DNA of 64,000 bases from Adiantum capillus-veneris. Taxonomy: Eukaryota; Streptophyta; Polypodiopsida; Polypodiales; Pteridaceae. The notes under the pieces were generated by a model that worked only from the letters and a program-made list of their open reading frames with translations, had not been told where the DNA came from and searched no databases. Within the stretch, counting starts at the first letter, position 1. Each line of letters opens with the position of its first letter. Shown in pieces: positions 32,740-44,619 of this stretch. The stretch spans positions 30,290,396 through 30,354,395 of the forward strand of contig CM043960.1 of NCBI GenBank assembly GCA_014529385.2, given 5' to 3'. The position numbers and the translations under genes were made by a program.

Positions 32740-33645
32740 AGCCCATGGAAAACAAAGATCAAAATGATGCAAAGGGGAAGAACAATGCTCAAAGCTCTTC
32801 CTAAGGCAATTCCAACAACAATAACAATAATAACAACAACAAGATCAAGGAGAAACGAGTTTACAAAGGTAAAACAAACTCTCTCTTGAAGAGCTAGAGG
32901 CTTTTTGCAAATAGCACAAATACTTGAAGTGTGGGGAGCGAGGACATGGTTATCATTCTTTCCCCAAAAGAAATGCTTGCAAGGAGACTCCTAGAGCTTC
33001 CATGGTCAAAGCTCCAAAAGAGGATGCTCATTGCAAAGGGTCATCCCTTTCCTATGCTTGGGGAAAGGTGAGGGAGCATGATACCTTCATCTTTTTTGGC
33101 TCTACTCACAACTCCATATCAATGGAGTTGGCCACTAAGCTGGGCATTCAATCTTTTGAGATGGGAGATATTGTAACTTCTAATGGAGCTTTCAAGGGAT
33201 AGCAAGCCTCTATTACTCCCTTGATTGGGAAGTTGAGGCTTCATGTCCAAAGCTACGTCGACAAAGAAGAATTTTTCATCTCTCCTCTTCAACAGAGGAT
33301 GTTATCCCATGGGCACCATGGTTCAACCACATGGCTGCCAACATGAAGTTCCCTAAAAGGAGAATCTACTTCACCTACATGAAAAAGAGCATGTATATAG
33401 ATGCTAATGAGTCCGATTGTACTATACCACTTGTAAATTCACCTGCTTTTGACAAGTCAATGAAAAGCTCGGTTTTCTCGTACATGACTTTTGCCAAAGA
33501 GTCTCTAAATGATGCTAATGTTTTAACAAAACAAAATGGTAGGAATCGAGAAGAATTAGACTTGTCTAATTTTCTAAAGAGGTATTTATCGATGAAATCC
33601 CTATGTAGTTACCTCCAAAATGAGAGGATGATGACCAAAGGATAG
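32740..33645 (+). pseudogene. Zinc knuckle and retropepsin of element D, inactivated
   Basis: At about 32920-32960 the zinc knuckle reads YLKCGERGHGYHSF, so the first and last Cys of CX2CX4HX4C are lost. The protease region (32924-33202) contains FIFFGSTHNSISMELATKLG, where the usual D-S-G-S-T-H-N motif has lost the catalytic Asp and Ser. Later frames (33331-33645) encode unremarkable linker sequence before RT. Neither RNA binding nor proteolysis would be expected from this copy. Confidence 0.65.
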
Positions 33646-33699
33646 AGCTTCTACCTGGGAGCTCACCACTTAATAGACCTCCTTATAGAGTTTCACAAG

Positions 33700-34381
33700 C
33701 TCAACAAGAGGAGATAATGAGGCAAGTGCATGAGCTAGTAGAAAAGGGGATGGTGAGGCCTAGATCCTCTACCTTTTGTTCACTAGTCCTACTAGTGCAA
33801 AAGAAAGATGGCACATATTGTATGTGTGTCAACTATAAAGCACTAAACTGGATCACTATCAAAAGTAGATTTCCTGTACCGTGGGTAGAAGATCTGTTTG
33901 ATAACCTACAAGGCTCTACCTACTTCAATAGGATTGACCTAAAAAGTGGCTACCAACAAATAAGGATAGTGAATAAAGATATTGTAAAGACTGCTTTTTG
34001 CACAAATTTGGTCTTTATGAATATCTTATCATGCCTTTTGGCTTGACAAATGCTCCAGCCACATTCAACCGCCTAATGGAGAAATTTTAAAGGTCCTATC
34101 GCAAGTTCACCGGATTATTCCTTGATGATATCATCATCTACTCCAATTATCTTGAGGTGCATAAGCAACATCTCCAAGTAATATTTCAAGATTTGAAGGA
34201 GAATAAACTTTTCATTAACCAAAAGAAGAATGCATTTTTCCTTCAAGAGATTCAATACTTAGGTCACATTATCTCTCAAGATGGTATCCGTATGGATTCA
34301 TCAAAGTTAGAGGTAATAAAAGGATGGCCTAATCCAAGGAATCTACATGAGGTACGAAGCTTTATCGGTATGTGTGCATAC
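33700..34381 (+). pseudogene. pol: Reverse transcriptase of element D, 5' part
   Basis: The frame 33717-34046 has VQKKDGTYCMCVNYKALNWI and FNRIDLKSGYQQIRI, the RT fingers and first palm motifs. After a frameshift near 34020 the sequence continues with [20 protein letters not shown], a stop, FLDDIIIYS (the Y/F-x-D-D catalytic motif with Leu at the variable position) and GHIISQDGIRMD, ending at RSFIGMCAY where Copia-1 is inserted. At least one frameshift and one stop break the gene. Confidence 0.85.
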
Positions 34382-35195
34382 TGTTAGAAAATAAGACTTA
34401 GCTAAATAGATTTTTGAGTAGATTACTTAATGGAGAGAGATAGATTTCACACACAAGAGATTATAGAGTAGAGAGAGAGAGAGAGAGAGAGAGTACACAC
34501 GATATACGTGGTTCACCCAATGTGGGCTACGTCCACGGGAAAGCAGCCACTCAATGGCTTTAGCACTTCAAAAGAAGAAGTAGTTTACAAAGGGATTAAA
34601 CCCTTGATAGAGCTCCCGCCTTGCTTCACTCTCACCACCTCACACTCACCTTGTTGCATCAACTTCACACTATGAAATGTGTGTAGAAATGGCCTCCTTT
34701 TATAGGCCAAAAGGGCTGCCCTCTCTAATGAGAGACAGCCATGTGTAGCCGCCCTTGTGCGAATAAGTCCAATTCGGACCCTCCAATCCGCCCATGTGTG
34801 GCCGCCCTTGAGAAGACAAGTCCGCTTTTGAATTCGGCCACCGGCCACCGGCCATTGACTTCCGACCACAGGCCACCGGCCATTGACTTCCGACCACCGG
34901 CATCGGCCATTGACTACCGGCCACCGGTCAACCGACCGGTTGTTTTCCGACCACTTTCCGGCCGCCGTCCGGCCATAATATTCCGGCGAAAAGGAATATT
35001 CCGGCAAAAAAAAGCCTCGGGGGCCTCCGTCCCCGAGGCCTCTAAAGTTGCCCCTGATTCTTGTCCGTGAAAATTTTGGTTTCCGGTGAGTGATTTTCCT
35101 TCACGCACGATGGCTTCTCCTCATAATGGGGGCCTTACAAATGTGCGCTTTTACCACAGAAAATTACAAGGGTAAATCAAGCTCCATACTTAACA
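34382..35195 (-). repeat. 3' LTR of Copia-1
   Basis: 814 bp. It contains a GA tract (34471-34493), a minus-strand TATAAAAGG inside a near-palindromic GGCC box (34691-34708), three to four imperfect 25-bp units of the CCGGCCATTGACTTCCGACC type (about 34843-34925), and a 9-bp-stem GC-rich inverted repeat (GCCTCGGGG at 35014-35022 with CCCCGAGGC at 35031-35039). Confidence 0.97.
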
Positions 35196-35255
35196 ATCTC
35201 CCACTTAGAGACTGATCTCCAAACCAAACCTGTGACTGCTTTTCATTCTGGCTTC

Positions 35256-38200
35256 TTATCCTTGAATGCCGATTGAAGATGAGCAAAAGCTCAACTTCTC
35301 CTTGTTGACCACCTTTGTAAACGTGTCTGCAGGATTTTCACTTGTATGCACCTTTCCTAGCTTTATCTGTCCCTCTTCCAAAAGAGTGCGTATGAAATGA
35401 TATCTCACCTCAATGTGCTTTGTCCTTGAATGAAAGGCTGAGTTCTTCGCAAGATGGATAGCGCTTTGGCTATCACTGTACAAGACACAATTGTCTTGTT
35501 TGAATCCAAGCTCTTCTAAGAATCTGTGAAGCCACAAAATTTCTTTGCTTGCCTCCGTCATTGCTACATACTCTGCTTTCGTGGTAGAAAGTGAAACCAC
35601 TTTCTGCAGCTTTGAAGCCTAGCTTACTGCTGTGCCTCCAACCGTGAATACATAGCCAGTAGTGCTCCTTCGAGTATCTTTGTCACCTGCCATATCTGCA
35701 TCAGCATACCCTTCTAGAAAAATATCAGTTCCTCCAAAATACAAAGCATTTGTTGTTGTCCCTTTTAGATACCTAAGTATCCACTTCACAGCTTGCCAAT
35801 GCTCTTTACCTGGGTTGTCCATGAACCTACTCACAACTCCCACTGCATGTGCAATGTCTGGCCTTGTCCAGACCATAGCATACATTAGAGAACCTACCGT
35901 TGCAGCATATGGAACTTTAGACATATAGGCTATCTTCTCTTGTGTCTTCGGACACATATCCTTCTTTAGTTTAAAATGACCAGTCAAAGGTGTAGAAACT
36001 GGTTTTGCATTTTGCATTGCAAACCTTTCTAGTACCTTCTTGATGTAATCTTCTTGAGATAGCTTTATTGTCTTCTTCGTCCTGTCCCTTGATATTTTCA
36101 TACCAAGTATCCTCTTTGCAGCACCTAAATCTTTCATTGAAAAAGATTTGGACAGCTCCTCTTTTAGGTCTTTGATGTCCTGCATGTTAGCACTTGTAAT
36201 CAACATGTCATCAACATACAACATTAGGATGATGAATTTCCCATCTCCCAAATTCTTCGTGTAGACGCAGTGATCCGAGTTGCATCTTGTGAATCCATGA
36301 TCCAACATCCATCGATCAAACTTCAAGTACCATTGTCTTGATGCTTGCTTTAAACCATACAAGCTCTTCTTTAATCTGCAAACCATTTTCTCCTTACCTT
36401 TTACTTCATACCCCTTTGGTTGAAGCATGTAGATTTCCTCCTCTAAGTCACCGTGAGGGAATGCCGTATTTACATCCATTTGCTCGAGATTTAGATCATG
36501 AGCAACCACAAGGCTTAAGACAAGCCTAATTGAGTTCATTTTTACAACAGGAGAAAATATTTCATTGAAGTCAATACCTTTCTTTTGAGAAAAACCTTTT
36601 ACCACAAGCCTAGACTTGTACCTTTTCTTCCCACCTTCTTCTTCCTTCAGCTTGTACACCCATTTGTTTTGAAGTGCCCGCTTACCTTTAGGCAACTCAA
36701 CCAACTCCCATGTTTGGTTGCGATGTAGTGAGTCCATCTCCACTTGCATGCTCTTCGTCCATTCTTCTTTGGATTCATGTCGCATAGCTTCTTCATATGA
36801 TTCCGGCTCTCCAAAATCTGAGATCAAGAGATGGTTGAAGGAAGGAACAAACCTGTCAGGAGGTCTACTTGCTCTTGTAGATCTTCAGGGAATAGGTTGA
36901 GGCTCCTCATTTGGTTGACATTGTTGCACATTGTCACCGTTTGCAGTCCTTGAGTCTTCACCGTCCTCAAGCTCCATGTACTCATCACCTGTTTCTTTTG
37001 TTTGTTTTCTTTCCACGTAATCTTTGTACATATTTTGTTCGTTAAAAATTACATCCCTACTCCTTAAGATTTTACCATCTTCAGTATTCCATAGGCGATA
37101 CCCAAAGTCTCCTTCTCCATAGCCAATGAAGCAACACTTTTTGGACTTTGCATCTAGCTTTGATCTTAGGCTTCTATCTATGTACATGAAAGCCTCACAC
37201 CCAAACAATTTGAGAAATGCATAATTCACCGGTTTACCTGTCCATGCCTCTTCTGGAACTCCCCCATCCAATGACGTTGAGGGTGACCGATTGATTAAGT
37301 ACACAGACGTACTTACAGCTTCCGCCCAAAGCTCAAGCGGTAGGCCTGCATGTAGCCGCATGCTTCGTGCTCGTTCCATGATTGTCATGTTCATCCTTTC
37401 CGAAATCCCATTTTGTTGAGGTGTCCTTGGGGTTGTCCTTTGCCTCCGAATGCCATTGCTAGCACAAAAGCTTTCAAAAGCTTGGTTGCAATATTCGCCT
37501 CCATTGTCGGATCTGAGGCATTTAACCTTGGTACCTGTTTCATTTTCCACAAAGGCTTTCCACCTTTGAAATATGGAAAATACATCGGATTTATTCTTCA
37601 TGACATAAACCCATGTTTTTCTACTTGCATCGTCTATGAATGTTACATAGTACAATGAGCCACCAAGTGATGGTGTACTTGCAGGACCCCAAACATCAGA
37701 ATGAACCAACTCAAGTTTTTTATTTTTTCTTTCATTTCCTGATTTTTGAAATTTTACCCTCTTTTGTTTACCATAAACACAATCTTCACAGAACTCTAAG
37801 TCCACTTCTTTCAAACCTGGTAGAAGCTTCTTTGTTTGAAGGATTTGCATTCCTTTGGCACTCATATGCCCAAGTCGGTAGTGCCACACCGCACTGTCAA
37901 CTTCTGTAGTTGCTGCACAAGCTGAAGGTTGCGTGCTAACAGTACACAAGTAAAGTGTACCAACTTTTTCTCCCTTAGCAACCACCAAAGATCCCTTTGA
38001 GATCTTCCACCGTTTGTTTCCGAATGCAATGTTGTGACCTTCATCGTCCAATTGTCCTGTAGAGATCAAATGTTTGCGAAGAGAAGGAACATGCCTAACA
38101 TCTTTAAGCTTCCATTCATTTCCGTTAGCAGTTTTGACAGAAACTGTACCTTTGCCGACAATCTCACAAGCTTCATCATCTCCCAAGTATACATACCCAT

Positions 38201-39143
38201 AATTACCTTTGGTGTAGTCTTGGAAATGTTGCTTGTGTGGTGTCGTATGGAATGAAGCCTCGAAATCTACTATCCAGGAATTAGACACATTGTCTAATGA
38301 GAGAATTAGAGCATCTTGCTCTACTTTACCTGCCACATTGGCCTCCGATGTTGGCTTGTTGGCTTGAGACTCTGTCTCCTTCTTCTTGGACCAGCAATCC
38401 TTCTTGACGTGGCCCTTCTTGCCGTAGTTCCAACATTCAAGAACTGACTTTGTGCGTGACTTGCTCCGCCTTGAGCGATCACGACCCTTTTGGTTTTTGA
38501 ACCTCTCCTTAAACCTTCCTCTTGTTTCCACTCATAGTGCAGCACTTGATGATTCTCCTGTGCTTCTCCTTCGCATTTCCTCGCTTAGGAGAACACCCAC
38601 AACATCATCAAACTTAAGAGTATTTGTGCCAGAGATAAAATTACTTACAGCCATCACAAGGCTGTCCCAACTATCCGGTAGAGATGATAGTATAAGGAGA
38701 GCTCGCACTTCGTCATCGAAATTGATTTTCACTTATCGAAGTTGACTTATGTTTGTGTTAAAGTCATTTAGGTGTTCTGCAACTGAACCATTCTCTGCCA
38801 TCTTTAGATTGAACAAGCGCTTCATAAGAAATACCTTATTGGATGTCGATGGTTTCTCGTAGAAGTTGTCAAGTGACTTCATCAAGTCCTCCGTGGTCTT
38901 CATCTCCGAAACATTGAAGGCCACCGTTGACGCCAAGCTTAACCGGATTGTTCCCAGTGCCTTTCGATCAAGGACAATCCATGCTTCATCTGCCATTGTT
39001 GCGGGCTTCTTCGCAAGACCTCCTAGTGGCAAATAGAGGTCCTTCTGGTAGAGAAAGTCTTCAATCTGCATCTTCCAATGTTGGTAGTTTTTGCCGTTGA
39101 ACTTCTCAATCTTGAGCTTCCCTTCCTCCGCCATAACTCCCAC
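35256..39143 (-). pseudogene. gag-pol: Copia-1 Gag-Pol polyprotein with in-frame stops
   Basis: Order on the minus strand: Gag (39143-38530; FNGKNYQHWKMQIEDFLYQK), zinc knuckle with one Cys replaced by Tyr (CWNYGKKGHVKKDC), protease whose D-S-G reads D-F-E (WIVDFEASFHTTP), GAG-preIN (WHYRLGHMS), integrase with LVHSDVWGP, SDNGGEYCNQAF and ERMNMTIMERA (Asp, Asp and Glu kept), RT with LYVDDMLITSANM, and RNase H (SDSQSAIHLAKN). I see at least four in-frame stops (38733-38735, about 38530, 36885-36887, 35619-35621) and no frameshift. One is TGG to TAG, and the Cys, Ser and Gly losses also fit C-to-T or G-to-A changes. The copy is inactive as it stands but structurally young. Confidence 0.93.
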
Positions 39144-39193
39144 TCAATTCAAGGAATCCTTTCCTTGAGATAATTTAGCTACGAGCAAACCTT

Positions 39194-39205
39194 GCTCTGA
39201 TACTA
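39194..39205 (-). other. PBS of Copia-1 (tRNA-iMet type)
   Basis: The minus strand reads TAGTATCAGAGC next to the 5' LTR; TGGTATCAGAGC is the usual plant initiator-Met site, so the second base has changed. Confidence 0.85.
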
Positions 39206-39207
39206 GT

Positions 39208-39292
39208 TGTTAGAAAATAAGACTTAGCTAAATAGATTTTTGAGTAGATTACTTAATGGAGAGAGATAAATTTCACACACAAGAGATTATAG

Positions 39293-39329
<37 letters not shown>

Positions 39330-40028
39330 CACGATATACGTGGTTCACCCAATGTGGGCTACGTCCACGGGAAAGCAGCCACTCAATGGCTTTAGCACTT
39401 CAAAAGAAGAAGTAGTTTACAAAGGGATTAAACCCTTGATAGAGCTCCCGCCTTGCTTCACTCTCACCACCTCACACTCACCTTGTTGCATCAACTTCAC
39501 ACTATGAAATGTGTGTAGAAATGGCCTCCTTTTATAGGCCAAAAGGGCTGCCCTCTCTAATGAGAGACAGCCATGTGTAGTCGCCCTTGTGCGAATAAGT
39601 CCAAATCGGACCCTCCAATCTGCCCATGTGTGGCCGCCCTTGAGAAGACAAGTCCGCTTTTGAATTCGGCCACCGGCCACCGTCCATTGACTTCCAACCA
39701 CAGGCCACCGGCCATTGACTTCCGACCACCGGCCATCGGCCATTGACTACCGGCCACCGGCCAACCGACCGGTTGTTTTCCGACCACTTTCCGGCCGCGG
39801 TCCGGCCATAATATTCCGATGAAAAGGAATATTCCGGCAAAAAAAAGGCTCGGGGGCCTCCATCCCCGAGGCCTCTAAAGTTGCCCCTGATTCTTGTCCG
39901 TGAAAATTTTGGTTTCCGGTGAGTGATTTTCGTTCACGCACGATGGCTTCTCCTCATAATGGGGGCCTTACAAATGTGCGCTTTTACCACAGAAAATTAC
40001 AAGGGTAAATCAAGCTCCATACTTAACA
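39208..40028 (-). repeat. 5' LTR of Copia-1
   Basis: 821 bp, about 98% identical by eye to the left LTR. The GA tract is longer (39297-39325). The GC-rich inverted repeat has one changed base in the stem (GGCTCGGGG). Confidence 0.97.
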
Positions 40029-40672
40029 CATACTATATACGCTTCATAGCTAAATTCTCCCAAATACCAGGACCACTAGATAACTTGACCAAGAAAAATG
40101 TTAAGTACGTATGAATTGCTAAAGAGAAAAGGGCTTTTGAAAAGCTTAAAGAAAATCTTATCTCTCAACCCATGCTTACACTACTACCAGATCTATCAAA
40201 ACCATTTGAGGTCCAACGTGATGCTTGTGGAGATTGCCTTGGAGCAATTTTGCTTCAAGAACGACGTGCCATATCATATGAGAGTTGAAGACTCAATTAT
40301 AATGAGCGAGTATTGGGCATCTACAAGAAGAAGCTACTAGCTATCCTACATGCCCTCGACACATGGAAGTACTATCTATTGGGGACTCCATTCATCCTAC
40401 GTACGGATCACCAAAGTCTTAAGTACTTCATGATGCAAACCCATCTCTCTGACAAACAAATGAGGTGGGAAAATTTTCTTTTGCAATTCAATTTTCATAT
40501 TGCTCATATTGCTGGCAAGCACAATCAAGTAGGCGATGCACTATCACGACGTCCAAGAGCCAATGCATTGTCCATAGCAACTCACAATTATCTATCTTCT
40601 ATGATAGATGAGTATGCTATTGACCCCAATTGTAAAGATATAATTTCAGCCCTTGCCTTACGAAATAAATAA
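40029..40672 (+). pseudogene. pol: RNase H region of element D
   Basis: The sequence resumes with IRFIAKFSQIPGPLDNLTKK and, after a stop and frame changes, has FEVQRDACGDCLGAILLQER (the first RNase H Asp in RDAC), then the frame 40313-40672 with ILHALDTWKYYLLGTPFILR, TDHQSLKYFM and HNQVGDALSRRP. The last Asp (GDALSR) is the fourth catalytic position of Ty3 RNase H. The domain would degrade RNA in RNA-DNA hybrids. It is broken by at least two stops. Confidence 0.85.
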
Positions 40673-41755
40673 GAACCATTCACATTGCAGGATGGTTATC
40701 TTCTCCATGGCAGTAGGCAATGTGTTACTCACTCTCTTTGTGAGAAAGTGATGTATGAATACCATACTCTTCCCTATGCGGAGCATTGAGGAATTCAACC
40801 TACCCTTTGCGGAGTAGGGACATATTTCTCTTGGCCGACCATGAAGACGGACATACAAGACTATGTGTCAAAATGTGTGGTATGCCAAAAGACAAAGTAT
40901 GATAGGGGGAAGCAACCTTGATTGCTCCAGCCTTTGCCAATTCCTAATTCACCATGGGAGAGCATATCCATGGATTTTATCTTTAGATTGCCCAAGTCCA
41001 TCCATGGGAATACGGGAATATGGTCAATAGTAGACAGGTTTAGCAAACAAGCATATTTTTTACCTGTTCAAAAGACTATTAAAGCACACCAAATGGCAAC
41101 CCTCTTCATATCCCAAATTTCTAAACACCATGGCTTGCCAACATCAATAGAGTCAAATAGGTATCCTTGAATGACCAATAATTTTTGGAAGGGTCTCTTT
41201 AAGAATCTAGATACTAGGTTCAATTTCTCTTCAGCATATCAGCTAAAAATGGATGGCCAAAGTGAAATAGCCAACCTTACGATTCTAGGTCTACTTAAGA
41301 CCTATGTTACCAAAGTAGATCAACATTCCCAATGGGAAAAGTACCTACCTCTTGTAGAGTATGCGTACAATGACACTCTCCATACTATGGGGAAGGCACC
41401 TTTCAAAATCATTGAAGAAAGACCAAAAAGTCCCTTGCTACTTAAGGTACATGGAAAGATCTTCGCTGCCGATGAGTATAGCCGAGACCTACAAGAATCT
41501 TTCCAAAAGATTAAGGAGGCTATATCCATCTCATAACAAAGGCAAAAGGTTTCTGATAACAAGCACATAAGGGCTTTAGCTTTCAAGGAAAATGATTGGG
41601 TCCTAGTCAAATTTCCCAAGGCTCGATGAGAGAGCCTACAGGCAAAAATCCTACGGGCCACCAAAAGTACTATGGTCCTTTTCAAAATTCAAATCCTAAA
41701 ACCAACTCAATGAGAGGTGAAAATGCAAGAACCTTATCTCCTTCTCCAAGATTGA
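40673..41755 (+). pseudogene. pol: Integrase of element D, catalytic site damaged
   Basis: The zinc-binding tail CVVCQKTKYDRGKQP (about 40872-40920) is followed by the core: SPWESISMDFIFRLP keeps the first Asp; the second Asp motif, usually SDRDP, reads SNRYP and is followed by a stop; the third motif is GQSEIANLTI with Glu kept. The C-terminal part (ALAFKENDWVLVKF) continues with stops to about 41755. No chromodomain is seen. It cannot work as an integrase in this state. Confidence 0.85.
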
Positions 41756-42367
41756 GAAGTTGAGAGCCTACACCAAAAATCTTGTCTATGGAATGCAACC
41801 AACCAAGAGCCATGCTTCAATGCTATGCTTGCTACTATGCTATGCTAAGATCTATGAGTAATGGTATGAGAGGACACTACTTCTTTCTTGTAAAAATACT
41901 TCTTCTTCCTCTTTCCTACCCTCATTCCCTGCTAGCTCTCTCCACTTTTGAAGGTGTTTGAGGTCTTGCGATTGAGACCGGGGCAAGTTAATGCTTTCAT
42001 TAGATTAAGTTATGGACATAATTGTGGTGCATGAAGCGTTCTATCTTAATTGCACCATCAAGGTCTCAATGAGCACAAAGCTTGTATTGTACCAAGTCTC
42101 TCTTTATGGGAGAATCTATAATATAGAAGCCTTCTGGAGGGGGACTGGCTCCACATAAATCTGGTCAACTGTTGTCAAGTTCTCTAATTCTCTCTCTTGC
42201 AAAGTATTGCTAATGCGAAGCTAATCAAGTATAATGGTTATGTTGCTCCCTCTTATCAAGTTCTGTCTCTATTTTTGCAAAATATTCTCATGAAAATGCT
42301 CACTACAATTCTCTAAATTCCTCTATTCTCAATGTTCATAGTCCAATTCTAGTACATTGTTGGATCT
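41756..42367. other. Region 3' of element D
   Basis: No gene. A purine-rich GGAGGGGGA at about 42135 could be a degenerate polypurine tract for element D, but no TG...CA LTR can be bounded before the tandem array starts near 42368. Confidence 0.4.
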
Positions 42368-43167
42368 ATCATGAAACACCTATATATAGCACCCTATGTC
42401 CCAAGGCCATGTGATGTATATATACTTATCATGAAACACCTATATATAGAACCCTATGGTTCTAGGTCCATAGGGTTGATATATACTTATCATGAAACAC
42501 GTACATATAACATCTTATGGCCGTAATTCCATAGGATGTATATACATTCATCCATGAAACACCTACATATAGTGCCTTGTGTCCCTAAGGCCATATAATG
42601 TATATATATATTCATCACAAAACACCTACTTATAGCTATGGCCATAGATTGTGTACATACTCATCAAAAAACACCTACATATAGTGTGCTCTATGGCCCT
42701 AAGTCTATAGGATGTATATATTCTCATCATGAAACACCTACATATAGAATCCTATGGCCCAAAGTCCATAGGATGTGTACATACTCATCATAAAACACCA
42801 ACACATAGCATCCTATGGCCCTAAGACCATAGGATGTATACATACTTATCATGAAACACATACACATAGCATCCTATGTCCTTAAGGCCATAGGATGTAT
42901 ACATACTCATCATGAAAGACCTACATATATCATTCTATATCCCTAAGTCCATAGGATGTATATATACTCATCATGAAACACTGACATATAGCACCCTATG
43001 GACCAAGTCTATATGATGTATATACACTCATCATGAAACACCTACATATAGCACCCTATAGACCTCATGCCATAGGATGTATACACACTCATCATGAAAC
43101 ACCTACAAATAGTACCCTATGGCCCTAAGTCCATAGGATGTATACATACTCATCATGAAACACCTAC
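42368..43167. repeat. Tandem array, about 60-bp units with the CCTATGG palindrome (left part)
   Basis: About 13 units of the form CATCATGAAACACCTACATA, TAGCACCCTATGGCCC, TAAGTCCATAGGATGTATA, with a period of about 60 bp. The core is a decayed form of the palindrome in the array at 8306-10450, although the rest of the unit is unrelated. The array is interrupted by the solo LTR at 43168 and continues from 44062. Confidence 0.95.
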
Positions 43168-44056
43168 TGTTAGCGGATCGCCACGACGGACGTCTACAAC
43201 ATAGCTCTTTTGTACTAACATAATGTCAATATGCAAGGAAGCCACTCGGGGTGGGGCACGAAGACTTAATGAGAGTGTCAATCTCACCAAAGTGAACTCG
43301 AGGACTACTCGTTCTTACGACAAAAGCAAATCAACCACTTCCTAGTCAGATAATCAATATGCATCCATTCTCAACACTCAATGTAATCATGCATTTTCGG
43401 TATCCAAACGAATCCAAATGTCACAAAACTTAAGGAGAGGTATCACAACACTTATGGGCTCAATCCTACCAAGTTCTGTCACCATCTGGGAAGGTACATA
43501 AATCACGATCCATCACAAAAAAATGTGCAAAAAACTGAAACAAAAGTACTTGGAAAGATCTACTTTAAGCATAGAAACACTTATCCATGGTCAAAACATC
43601 AAAAAACAACCATTTTAACTCCCAAATCAATGTATTTAGATCACAAATGGTACGTCGCGAACCACAACAGAATTGGAAATGATTACACTTAGATTGTAGA
43701 GCAAGAGGCACGGAACGCAATGTGCTATTCGAAATAGAATTCTGATTACCCGTTCAGGAGAAAAGATGATTACAAGTTGTAGTCACCAGAAGCCTCCATA
43801 GTGCACGTTTTCTTCTTTCAACTAATGATAATTTCTTCTTCAAAACTAAGGGTTTTGACTTTAAAAGTTAGGGGGCTTTCCCATGGCCATCCGGCCTCTT
43901 ACAAGGGGTAGACTCAGAGAAATAAAAAAGGGTATGGTCTAATCTCAGCATGATTACAACTCATCTTAGGCTGAATTACAGGGTTTTTTTTGAAAAAATA
44001 GAGTGTCCACCGGGTTTGGTGTGCATACGCCTGTATGTGCCCATATCCACCAAACA
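43168..44056 (-). repeat. Solo LTR of the element-E 5' LTR family, TSD CCTAC
   Basis: 889 bp, starting TGTTAGCG and ending CAAACA on the plus strand. CCTAC is at 43163-43167 and 44057-44061. The first 520 bp match the 5' LTR of element E (62961-63486) at over 90% by eye, in the same orientation. No internal sequence is present, so it most likely arose by LTR-LTR recombination. Caution: CCTAC is also part of every array unit, so the duplication alone is weak evidence. Confidence 0.85.
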
Positions 44057-44061
44057 CCTAC

Positions 44062-44600
44062 ATATAGTACCCTATGGCCCTAAGGCCATAGTATGTATAT
44101 ATCCTTATCAAAAAACACTTACATATATACTCACCGTGAGATGACCTTGAGAAATCTATATGTACTCTTCATGAAATGCATACAAAAATAAACCTATGGC
44201 CCTACGTCCATACACTGCCCCTTTGTGATGCTTATTGGCTTTAAAGCTATCCTTTCACACACCAATATAGAGAAAACTATGACCCTTTGGCCATAGGCTG
44301 GACATTGGTTATCCTTTTTGCTCACCTTTTGGGCTACATAGAAAATTTCTCACACCTACATATAGAACCCTTTGGCCCTAGGGCCATAAGATGCACATAT
44401 AATCTCCATGACTCATATACAAAGCTTGACAAGTTTACCCTCCTAAGGCAATACCGGTGTCCTTTGTTGAATCTACATAGAGTACACTATGGCCCTAGGG
44501 CCATAGGATGTGTTTTTTCTATGTTTCTTATCCAATGACATAAATAACAAAGCACCATATGACCATAAGATGGTCAATGTACAAGTACAAAGCTCCATAC
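44062..44600. repeat. Tandem array with the CCTATGG palindrome (right part)
   Basis: Continuation of the 42368-43167 array, more diverged. A perfect 20-nt form of the palindrome, CTATGGCCCTAGGGCCATAG, lies at 44487-44506; a near copy is at about 44376. Confidence 0.88.
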
Positions 44601-44619
44601 TGACACTATTGCCATGTAA

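Larger units (their letters stand above)
34382..40028 (-). mobile_element. Copia-1: nested Ty1/Copia element with TSD CATAC
   Basis: Two LTRs (34382-35195 and 39208-40028) start TGTTAG and end TTAACA. They differ by about 13 substitutions, one single-base indel and the length of a GA tract. The 5-bp target duplication CATAC is at 34377-34381 and 40029-40033. The orientation is minus: PBS at 39194-39205, gag-pol from 39143 to 35256. The host is the RT/RNase H region of element D, whose frame is restored by removing the element. This is a recent insertion. Confidence 0.97.
32157..41755 (+). mobile_element. Element D: plus-strand Ty3/Gypsy element, decayed, split by Copia-1
   Basis: The order on the plus strand is gag (32157-32729), decayed zinc knuckle and protease (to about 33645), RT (33700-34381), then RNase H (40029-40672) and integrase (to about 41755) after the Copia-1 insertion. 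The reading frame resumes across the insertion (RSFIGMCAY then IRFIAKFS) once one CATAC copy is discounted. Stops, frameshifts and lost catalytic residues show an old element. No LTR could be matched at either end. Confidence 0.85.

Noticed and set aside
34585-35108. Frames of up to 140 codons in the Copia-1 LTR, repeated at 39417-39941
   Set aside because: They arise from GC-rich direct units in the LTR (GRWPVV-type repeats) in several overlapping phases and are not expected to encode protein.
42368-44600. Possible CRISPR-like array (regular repeats with short variable parts)
   Set aside because: The units are continuous diverged tandem repeats in plant-type DNA, without unique spacers or cas genes.
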